DNA from: Candidatus Gastranaerophilales bacterium
GTDB lineage: Bacteria > Cyanobacteriota > Vampirovibrionia > Gastranaerophilales > UBA9579
NCBI GenBank assembly: GCA_028689995.1
Contig: JAQVCB010000014.1
Coordinates: forward strand, 1-39,514
Length of the DNA stretch: 39,514 bases
Reading direction: 5' to 3'
A model generated the notes under the pieces. That model saw only the letters and a list, made by a program, of their open reading frames with translations. It did no database searches and was not told the DNA's origin. The translations under genes were made by a program, and so were the position numbers. The stretch's first letter is position 1. Each line of letters opens with the position of its first letter. Positions 1 to 7,008 of the stretch are shown piece by piece.

Positions 1-1339
1 CTGATTCTATTATTCCTTTAATATTTTTAATTACCGACAAGTCCTGATTTGAAATATTATTCTGGGCGAGTATTTCTTTTACAAGAGTGTAATTAATTGG
101 TTCAAAATTTTCTTCGGATATAAAGAATAAAATGAAATCATCTATTTTAAAAAGAGAATATACACCATCTTCTGCTTCAAAAAAAACTTTCTGAAGATTA
201 CAAATTTCCAGTCTTTCAAGATAGTTTTTTAACACTAAAAATGCACTAGATGCAATAGCTCCAATTGTTTCAGACCTTCGACTATCTTTTATTATACTCG
301 CAATTGTAAATCCTGCCTTATTCGACAGAGTAAGATCTTTTATCTGGGTATATTCAACCATGATTCTATTAAATTTTTCATAAATTTTTATGCCGGATGT
401 CATTGTTACTATATCTATATCGTCGCTGCTGCATCCAATTTGCTGCATAAGTTCATTTGTTTCAATAATATTTTCTATGTCTCTGTTGTTTATAAGCAGT
501 TTTCCAATTGATGAAATCATTCCCTTTGATTCAGTTTTATTAATTCTTTGATTATCAGAAAGCCTTATATTATCAGGAATATCATTATCATCAAAGATAC
601 TTTCATTATATTTACAGGAGATATCTTGTTTTAGTTCGTCATTATTACTGGAAATACTTGTTTCTTCAAGTTTTATATCAGGAAGTGTTTCAAGATTATT
701 TGACGATGAATCCTGATTATTTGATGATTTTAATTCCTGCTCTGTTTTTATTTTATCAGTTTCTTTATTGTCCAGATATGTTTTTGTATTCGGGTAATTT
801 TCAGTTATTATTTCTTTTTTTAAGACAGTAGGAATTTCTGCATTTATAATTAAATCTTGTGGTTTAATTGTTTCTTCATTTATTGGAGTTTCATCGTTAA
901 TATTGTTTTCACTTAAATTACGTGTTTGTTTGATTGGTTCTGTTCTTTTGATGATTTCCAATTTTAAAAGCATTACTGAAGATAGAATTCCAAAAAGAAC
1001 AGATATTAAAAAATATGCAGAATTTGCAGATATATCCATGTTTGAGCTGATTATTATTTTATGAAGGTTTAACAAGTGGAATATTAAGTATGAAACACCG
1101 GATATTATTAAAAAGAAGGTTGAAGATGCTGTAGAGAGTTTCAATAACTGAACTACTCTTATTTTTGGAAAAATAATCATGTTGACAATTAGATAACTAA
1201 GCAAAATGCTGATGAATAGAATTGGCATTGAAATACTAACTCTGCTAGCAAAAATAAAAGCTGTCCCGATGCATAGAGCTATACCCATAACAGATATAGC
1301 CAAAGCCCCGATTATGCTTTTAACTTTTATTTCGGGCAT
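1..1339 (-). CDS. Membrane protein with C-terminal roadblock/LC7-like domain (partial, 3' end outside window)
   Basis: An open frame reads on the minus strand from an ATG at 1339 to the window edge, about 446 codons without a stop. Residues 1-130 hold four hydrophobic segments (about 6-28, 36-56, 70-90 and 108-126), so the N-terminus is a four-helix membrane anchor. Residues 130-270 form a polar linker rich in Asn, Ser, Glu and Asp. From about residue 325 the sequence resembles the roadblock/LC7 fold (MglB-like): the strand LTLSNKAGFTIAS, a helix with AIASSAFLVLKNYLERL, then LQKVFFEAEDGVYSLFKI and a hydrophobic strand. Roadblock proteins usually regulate small Ras-like GTPases or act as dimerising scaffolds. 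An AGAAAG stretch lies just upstream of the start. The membrane topology and the domain call are my reading of the translation; the GTPase partner is not in the window. Confidence 0.7.
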   Translation of the reverse strand, partial: MPEIKVKSIIGALAISVMGIALCIGTAFIFASRVSISMPILFISILLSYLIVNMIIFPKIRVVQLLKLSTASSTFFLIISGVSYLIFHLLNLHKIIISSNMDISANSAYFLISVLFGILSSVMLLKLEIIKRTEPIKQTRNLSENNINDETPINEETIKPQDLIINAEIPTVLKKEIITENYPNTKTYLDNKETDKIKTEQELKSSNNQDSSSNNLETLPDIKLEETSISSNNDELKQDISCKYNESIFDDNDIPDNIRLSDNQRINKTESKGMISSIGKLLINNRDIENIIETNELMQQIGCSSDDIDIVTMTSGIKIYEKFNRIMVEYTQIKDLTLSNKAGFTIASIIKDSRRSETIGAIASSAFLVLKNYLERLEICNLQKVFFEAEDGVYSLFKIDDFILFFISEENFEPINYTLVKEILAQNNISNQDLSVIKNIKGIIES

Positions 1340-1772
1340 ATAATTCTTTCTATAAAAAATATTAATCAGATACTACAGATAATTTTAATACTACAAAGTT
1401 TTTGACAGATCGTTAGAAAAGTCGAGATTCTTAAACAGTTTTATTTATATATAAAAAATTATACAGTATCTTCTGAGTTTTGAAAATACAAAATGCATTT
1501 ATGATTTACCAAACTTCATACTTTAGTATGAGAAATGAGGGTGCGGAAAAATTCTGATTTTCTGGGAACGAGTTATGCAAACCCTCCATGCAGGCAAAGC
1601 CTGCCTTCAGGTTTGCTTCACTCCCGCTATCGCATGGGAAAATCTAATTTTTCAAGCCCGACCTTGGAAAGGTGAAAGGCTGTTGTGGCGGCGAAGAGCC
1701 GGCACTGCAGCCTTGATACTAGATCTCAAAACTGCAGGAAAAATTATATTTTCCGCGTTTAAATATTTATTA
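1340..1772. other. Intergenic region with GC-rich structured motifs
   Basis: This gene-poor stretch separates two minus-strand genes. The part 1560-1730 is clearly more GC-rich than its surroundings. It holds a nested inverted repeat: GCAAACC (1577-1583) pairs with GGTTTGC (1610-1616), enclosing a GCAGGC-aaa-GCCTGC hairpin (1590-1604). Just after it lies TTCACTCCCGCTATCGCAT, which recurs with one base fewer, inverted, at about 16315-16333. GGCTGTTGTGG (1678-1688) resembles GGTTGTTGTGG at 12543-12553. A short plus-strand reading frame across it looks like no known protein, so I treat the stretch as repeat or RNA-like DNA rather than coding. Confidence 0.5.
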
Positions 1773-3362
1773 TTATTCAGCTATTACTGATTCAGCAGAT
1801 GATTTAAATAATTTTTGTTTTATTCTACTAAAAATCTGTCTGGCGGCGTGGATTCTGAATATTATAGCAAGGCTAAAGTATGTAATAGTGCATACTATTA
1901 ATTGAATCAGTAGTTTTGTTGCAAGGAAAATTGTACTGTTGGATAATATTGAATCAAGATAAAATTTGAGTGAAACTGCTATTGCTGACATTGCTAATGT
2001 AGCCATTATAATTTTAAATGTTGGACTGAGCAGATTTTTAAATTCAAGATTAATTTTCTTACGTATAAATATAGCTAAAAGAACAGCATTCACAAGAGTA
2101 ATTGCTGTTGTGGAAAGTGTAATAGCACCAATTCCCAGTTGTTTTACAAATAAGAAATTCATTATAACTTTTATGATAATAGAAAATGTTGCAACATAAA
2201 ATGGGGTTTTTGAATCGTCAAAGGCATAAAAGATTCTTGTAAGTGTATCCCTGGCCACATAAGGAACTATTGACAATGTTAAATATATTAATGCCCATGA
2301 AACCATTATTGTATCAGCGTGATCAAACTTGCCTCTTTCAAGAACAAGTTGAATTGTGTCTTGTGCAAAAATGATAATAAAAGCTAAAATCGGGAATGAC
2401 ATAAACCAGAGAGACGAAAGCCCCTTATGAAAATAATACCTGAGTGAATCCCAGTCTTTTTTGCCGACAAAAGTTGAAAACATAGGAAAAAGGGGAACAA
2501 GCATTGCTGTTATAATTATTCCGACAGGGAATTGAAATATTCTGTTAGCATAGCCCACAGCAGACCACGCACCTGCTATAAGCTGAGATGCAAAAAACAT
2601 ATCCACGTATATATTTATCTGTCCAATTGTAGTTCCAAGCATTGCAGGGAACAAAATTTCCTTGATTTTAACCAGTTTTTCGTCAATAAATCCGAAATCA
2701 ATCTTGAATTTAAATCCTGATTTAAAAAATACAGGCAATTGTAAGATTAATTGTCCAACTGCTCCTATCAATGTACCCCATGCCAGCACCATGCCGAGCT
2801 TATCGTTTCTAAAAATCAATACACCAATAATAACAGCGATGCTTGCTATTGTCGGACTGAGTGATGTATATAAAAACTCGTTATATACGTTGGAAATTCC
2901 GTATAATATGCCGACTATACTACCAATAAACATCATAGGCGACATTATTTTTAATTGAGCTGAAGCAAGATTTTGTAATTCAGGCGTTGCATTTGCGGCT
3001 ATTATTTTTATTATTTCATCTGAAAAGAGGAATATAAGTATTGAAAGTATTAAAAAGAAAACTCCGGTTATAGATATAAACCTGTTTAACAATTTTTGTG
3101 CTTCTTCAGGAGGTTTAGTGTTTAGATCAGGTATTATTTTTGAAAAAACTGCGATTGTTGCGGTATGGAACGGGCCGCCAAGTCCTCCCAACAAAATTAA
3201 AGCAAACGATGGAATTTGATATGCGTAAAAATAGGCATCACTAACAACTGTTGCACCGTAGGCATGTGCAATAACGACATCTCTGCCAAATCCTACCAGC
3301 TTGCTGATTATCGTTATAAATGCTATTAATCCGGCTATTTTAAATAAACTCTTACCTGTCAT
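1773..3362 (-). CDS. murJ: Lipid II flippase MurJ (MviN family)
   Basis: This 529-residue polytopic membrane protein belongs to the MurJ/MviN branch of the MOP exporter superfamily, which flips lipid II across the inner membrane for peptidoglycan synthesis. The length matches the family (about 510-530). Family features are visible: an N-terminal segment with SKLVGFGRDVVIAHAYGA, then GGLGGPFHTATIAVFSKIIP, the central AWGTLIGAVGQLILQLP, and VARDTLTRIFYAFDDSKTP in the second half. About fourteen hydrophobic segments fill the rest. An AGGA lies about ten bases before the ATG. It lies downstream of the spoIID-like gene with a 99-base gap, so the two may be co-transcribed; both act on the cell wall. 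The stop is TAA. Confidence 0.93.
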   Translation of the reverse strand: MTGKSLFKIAGLIAFITIISKLVGFGRDVVIAHAYGATVVSDAYFYAYQIPSFALILLGGLGGPFHTATIAVFSKIIPDLNTKPPEEAQKLLNRFISITGVFFLILSILIFLFSDEIIKIIAANATPELQNLASAQLKIMSPMMFIGSIVGILYGISNVYNEFLYTSLSPTIASIAVIIGVLIFRNDKLGMVLAWGTLIGAVGQLILQLPVFFKSGFKFKIDFGFIDEKLVKIKEILFPAMLGTTIGQINIYVDMFFASQLIAGAWSAVGYANRIFQFPVGIIITAMLVPLFPMFSTFVGKKDWDSLRYYFHKGLSSLWFMSFPILAFIIIFAQDTIQLVLERGKFDHADTIMVSWALIYLTLSIVPYVARDTLTRIFYAFDDSKTPFYVATFSIIIKVIMNFLFVKQLGIGAITLSTTAITLVNAVLLAIFIRKKINLEFKNLLSPTFKIIMATLAMSAIAVSLKFYLDSILSNSTIFLATKLLIQLIVCTITYFSLAIIFRIHAARQIFSRIKQKLFKSSAESVIAE

Positions 3363-3461
3363 CTGTTTTTATTCCTGTTACAAATTAAAATTGGGATAAT
3401 GTTTTCGGGAAAACTTCGTTTATTGATAAATATTGCCAACTTGAAAAACCGAAAACCAATC

Positions 3462-5156
3462 TTAGTTAGGTGTATAAACCTCAATCCAGGCTTTTATACT
3501 CTTTCCATCTTCATCACCTTTGGGTGGAAAATAAATTATATCATTCACACCTTCTTTTACATAATTTTGAAGATCTATTCTTATTTTATCCTGATCATAA
3601 TTTTTTAGCGGGATATTAACTTCATTTGAATTAATCAGTATTTTAAGGCTATTTAGTCGTTGACTGTTGTCTATAACAAGTTCTGATTTTCCATTATTTG
3701 TATAGTACTGCTGACAGACTGCTTCTGATACAGGACTTGCTGTTAGTTTTATAGGGCTTGTTCCTATCGATATTTTATCGTAATAATGCTGTAAAATCTG
3801 ATCAAATGTGTAATTATTTTTGCTCATATAACTGGCGCCAAATTGGCTCATTCCCACTCCATGCCCGAGTCCCCCGCCATAAGCTACAACTTTTTCCAGA
3901 TTTCCGTTAGAATCGGTTACGTTATCGAACACTACATTTGCGCTGGGCATCATTTTGCCTGAGTTTTCAAAAATCTTTCTTATAATTAATTCTTTTTTTA
4001 CAGTCCATATACCATTTGCCGCAGCGATTCTAACGATCATTGCTTTACCTGAAACCCCTCTTTCAAGAACTTCTATTTTTTTTATAGCTCCTGTAGTCAT
4101 ATTTTTACTGAAATATGGGCTTACAAATCCAGATGGGTTGTATTTTGAAAGATTTTTATTTAAAAGTACTTCAAGCTCTGGTTCACTCCAGTATCTTGTC
4201 CATCTAAAGTAACCGGAATCTGCTTCATAGCTCGCAGGTGTTGCAGTATAAAAACTTCTTGCATTTTCTTCATTATCCAGGATTGGAGTTCCATCTATAT
4301 CAGGTTTTCCTTTTAGATATGGTTTTGGAGAAGAGGGGAATGATTTTGAGCCTGTTTCTGTAAAAGCATTTTCATAACTTTCTGTATATCCGCCGGCTGT
4401 TGAGCTGTATAGTGCAAGAATAAGTTCATCATTATATATTCCAACTAAGCCTTTTGTTTCATCTATAGCCTGATTAGCTTTTGGAGTTTCTGTATTACAG
4501 CCGAAATATACCTGGCATGCAACAGAGTCACATATGTCAAATTGTGAATATGATTTAACTCTCGGTTTTATTGCATAGTTTCTTGCAGCAACAGCCTGTG
4601 CTTTTAGTGCCTCAAGTCCAAATTTAGAAGGCATTTCATTTGGAACAACACCTTTTAGATATTCTTCAAGTGGAAGTATATTAACTACAGATAATTTGTC
4701 ATCTTTAACAGGAGATTTGACGATTTCTATTTCTCCTTTGTACAAAGCAGATTTACCTGCTCTTTTAAGCCCGACAATTTCCAAAGGATTTGTGCCCTGC
4801 GGTATTATGCCTATTGGTCCAAACAAATATTCCGCTACTTGAGTTTTGTCTTTGTAAATATTGATATCATCATCGATAACTTTAAAAGTAAATACTTCGT
4901 TTCCATTTGAAATGGCAAGCAGTGTATTGTCCCTTTTATTAATAATTTCAAATGGGCCTTTGGATGTGATGCTAACCTGATTATATTCCAGCTGGCTAAA
5001 ATCATTAGTGCTGATGCCAACTTTTATTAAATTCATATTTTCATCTATGCCGGAAGACTGAGCTTTTAAAGAAGACATATTATTACCTGAAAATACAGTC
5101 AGGCAAATGAACATTATTTGAATAAGTACTAAAAATATTAGTGTTTTATGCTTCAT
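3462..5156 (-). CDS. SpoIID/LytB-type peptidoglycan lytic transglycosylase
   Basis: This 564-residue exported protein has an N-terminal signal sequence (about residues 1-32, hydrophobic core 6-22). The SpoIID domain spans about residues 155-465. It shows LPLEEYLKGVVPNEMPSKFG, with the family's catalytic glutamate at about E174, then LKAQAVAARNYAI, the cysteine pair of the putative metal site (C209, C214) before QVYFG, STAGGYTES, and near the end GLGHGVGMSQFGA (429-441). In Firmicutes SpoIID cleaves denuded glycan strands; homologues also occur in Cyanobacteria and relatives that do not sporulate. Residues 40-150 form an N-terminal beta-rich extension, and about 90 residues follow the catalytic domain. 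No sporulation gene is nearby; the downstream neighbour is murJ, so a general cell-wall remodelling role is likelier. Confidence 0.88.
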   Translation of the reverse strand: MKHKTLIFLVLIQIMFICLTVFSGNNMSSLKAQSSGIDENMNLIKVGISTNDFSQLEYNQVSITSKGPFEIINKRDNTLLAISNGNEVFTFKVIDDDINIYKDKTQVAEYLFGPIGIIPQGTNPLEIVGLKRAGKSALYKGEIEIVKSPVKDDKLSVVNILPLEEYLKGVVPNEMPSKFGLEALKAQAVAARNYAIKPRVKSYSQFDICDSVACQVYFGCNTETPKANQAIDETKGLVGIYNDELILALYSSTAGGYTESYENAFTETGSKSFPSSPKPYLKGKPDIDGTPILDNEENARSFYTATPASYEADSGYFRWTRYWSEPELEVLLNKNLSKYNPSGFVSPYFSKNMTTGAIKKIEVLERGVSGKAMIVRIAAANGIWTVKKELIIRKIFENSGKMMPSANVVFDNVTDSNGNLEKVVAYGGGLGHGVGMSQFGASYMSKNNYTFDQILQHYYDKISIGTSPIKLTASPVSEAVCQQYYTNNGKSELVIDNSQRLNSLKILINSNEVNIPLKNYDQDKIRIDLQNYVKEGVNDIIYFPPKGDEDGKSIKAWIEVYTPN

Positions 5157-5185
5157 ATATACGTCTTTTTGGGATTAATTTTTAA

Positions 5186-5215
5186 TTTATATAACATTAT
5201 TATATTTTACACCAA
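5186..5215 (-). promoter_or_regulatory. Candidate sigma70-type promoter for the spoIID-like gene
   Basis: Read on the minus strand, TTGGTG (5215-5210) and TATAAA (5191-5186) are 18 bases apart, upstream of the ATG at 5156. A second TATAAT lies between them. In DNA this AT-rich the match is suggestive only. Confidence 0.3.
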
Positions 5216-5270
5216 GGCATTACTTTATATTATTTATATTAATGAACAAATATAAAGTTTCTACATACTG

Positions 5271-5337
5271 TGTCATCCTGAATTTATTTCAGGATCTATG
5301 TGGATTTAAGATGCTGAAACATCCTGAAAGCATGACA
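5271..5337. repeat. Dispersed two-hairpin intergenic repeat, copy 1
   Basis: The unit begins TGTCATCCTGAA and ends GCATGACA. It contains a perfect hairpin, ATCCTGAA (5275-5282) with TTCAGGAT (5288-5295) around a five-base loop, and a second, weaker hairpin (ATGCT/AGCAT) at 5311-5333. A second copy with the same layout lies at 38277-38336. Stem bases differ between the copies but stay paired (CT/AG here, CC/GG there). Similar 'TCATCCTGAAC...GATGACA' repeats are common between genes in many bacteria. Confidence 0.75.
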
Positions 5338-5380
5338 CTTGGATACAATTAGCAGATTTATAATTTCAGGCAAAAAGTAA

Positions 5381-6148
5381 ATGGCAGTTTATAGACGAAA
5401 ATTCACATCTAATAAATTTAAAACATTTAATTTAAGACATTATTGCAGATATTGTTCGGCTTTATTCGGCTATAATTATGATTATTTTGAAAATTATTTT
5501 AAAATTGACAAGTCTTCAAAAATTGATTATTTAGTTTCAAATATCTATATTTATGTATTCCCACCTGTCATAAACTGGCCGGAGGGTATTAATATTGATG
5601 TTCCAGTTGATATGATTATTGCTGTCAGAAAAATACTGGAACATTTTTCTCCTCTTGCAGTTGAAAATATTAATGAACTTTGTTTTGCTTTCAATACTGA
5701 AAGCAGTTCTTACGGAGATAACAATATTATTATGCCTGTAGAATATGTTTTAAATTCCAATTTAAAATGTCAATTTATGGATATGTTTGCTCATGAAACT
5801 GCACATGCACTTGCATATGCTATTTTAAAAGATAAATTTCTCCTGCATGATTTTAAAAAGCATCATAATTTAATCAAATCTGCTAGTTTTTATGATAAAT
5901 ATATATTTTTCGAACCGGAAAATTCAATAGAGAAACTTTCCTGTTATCAGTATGAAGACTATATAGAGTTTTTTGCGGAGCTTGCTTCACAAATTTTGAT
6001 TCATTACAACGAACTTATTAAATATATTTCTATTTTAAAATATTCAGCATCAAAACAGGCCTATTTTGATGCCGTTAATTTTTTACTGAATTTTGTCGAT
6101 CCCATACCTCAAATGCAAGTTAAACAATTAATCAGGAATTTATTGTAA
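5381..6148 (+). CDS. Putative HExxH zinc metallopeptidase, cytoplasmic, family unassigned
   Basis: This 255-residue protein has no signal peptide or membrane segment. Residues 138-142 read HETAH, an exact HExxH zinc-binding motif in the helical context MFAHETAHALAYAIL. A glutamate at about 200, in YIEFFAELASQIL, is a plausible third zinc ligand, giving the gluzincin arrangement HExxH...E. The N-terminus is basic with a CxxC pair (C22, C25), which could bind metal but has no partner pair. I do not recognise the family by name. The gene is monocistronic: a dispersed repeat lies upstream and the gene downstream is convergent. The ribosome-binding site is weak, so the start is less certain than the frame. 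An inactive or structural role cannot be excluded. Confidence 0.6.
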   Translation: MAVYRRKFTSNKFKTFNLRHYCRYCSALFGYNYDYFENYFKIDKSSKIDYLVSNIYIYVFPPVINWPEGINIDVPVDMIIAVRKILEHFSPLAVENINELCFAFNTESSSYGDNNIIMPVEYVLNSNLKCQFMDMFAHETAHALAYAILKDKFLLHDFKKHHNLIKSASFYDKYIFFEPENSIEKLSCYQYEDYIEFFAELASQILIHYNELIKYISILKYSASKQAYFDAVNFLLNFVDPIPQMQVKQLIRNLL

Positions 6149-6196
6149 AACCTGAATATATTAGAATGCAAAATTTTAAAACAGATTTTACTATTA

Positions 6197-6949
6197 CTAT
6201 TCTGGATATCTGGAAATTGCCTTTATTAGCATTTTAGCAAGTTTATCTGAACCTTTAAACGGTAGTTTGGATAATTTATTTGCAGCAGATTCCTGATCAT
6301 ATGCAATAAATCTTTGATCTATAACAAACTTACTGCCGGATAAATCAGGATAATCGAGAACTGTATAACAAGCTTTTGGTTTTTCTGTAAAAGGTCTGCC
6401 TACACTGCCGACATTAACAACAGTTTGTTTTCCTATATGATAAATAACAGGTAAATGTGTATGCCCGCAAAAAATGATATTTTCTTTAGTTGATTCAATC
6501 ATTTCTTTCACTTTTTCAAGAGGCATATCCGGTAAAATATCTTCATTATTCCTTCTCGGTGAGCCGTGAACAAAAATTACACTTAAATTACCAATTTTTT
6601 CACTGTATGTTTCAGGTAGTTCCATCAAAAATTCTTTTTGATCAGCTCTAAGAACTTTTTGTGCATATTTAACCGCTTCGGCCATTATTTTATTAGGCGG
6701 CGTATATTTATCTTCAGGGCTACCGGTTGATTTAATGACCATTTCATCAGTATTTCCCTGAATAATAGTTACATCATATTTTTTAGTAAGCTCTATTATA
6801 TAATCTACAGTTTCAACAGGTTCAGGCCCTGCAACTGCCAGATCTCCGCATATAAAAATTTTGTTTATATCAAGACTTTTTATATCGATTAATACCGCCT
6901 GAAGAGCATCAAGATTTCCATGTATATCAGATAAAACAGCAATTTTCAT
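6197..6949 (-). CDS. Calcineurin-like metallophosphoesterase (YfcE/MJ0936-like)
   Basis: This 250-residue soluble protein has the full metal-site set of a calcineurin-like phosphoesterase: SDIHGN (D8, H10), CGDLAVAGP (D36), QGNTDE (N66), FVHGSP (H128) and GHTHLP (162-165), followed by NVGSVGRP. The GDL...GNTD...GHTH spacing and small size fit the YfcE/MJ0936 group, which hydrolyses phosphodiesters with Mn or Ni in vitro; the natural substrate is usually unknown. The start has a good AGGA about nine bases upstream. The P-type ATPase gene ends its own frame 59 bases upstream of this start on the same strand, so the two may be one transcript, though no functional link is obvious. Confidence 0.9.
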   Translation of the reverse strand: MKIAVLSDIHGNLDALQAVLIDIKSLDINKIFICGDLAVAGPEPVETVDYIIELTKKYDVTIIQGNTDEMVIKSTGSPEDKYTPPNKIMAEAVKYAQKVLRADQKEFLMELPETYSEKIGNLSVIFVHGSPRRNNEDILPDMPLEKVKEMIESTKENIIFCGHTHLPVIYHIGKQTVVNVGSVGRPFTEKPKACYTVLDYPDLSGSKFVIDQRFIAYDQESAANKLSKLPFKGSDKLAKMLIKAISRYPE

Positions 6950-7008
6950 TTTCTAATTCCTAAAAAAATAATTTATGATTTTTAGGATAATTAAAAATAA
7001 CTTATTGT

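Noticed and set aside
1575-1790. A 71-codon plus-strand reading frame in the GC-rich intergenic stretch
   Set aside because: The translation resembles no protein, no ribosome-binding site precedes it, and the DNA is explained by hairpins and repeat motifs.
5271-5337. CRISPR array or intrinsic terminator at the two-hairpin repeat
   Set aside because: There is only one unit here with no spacers, the stems lack T-tails, and the distant second copy shows a dispersed repeat.
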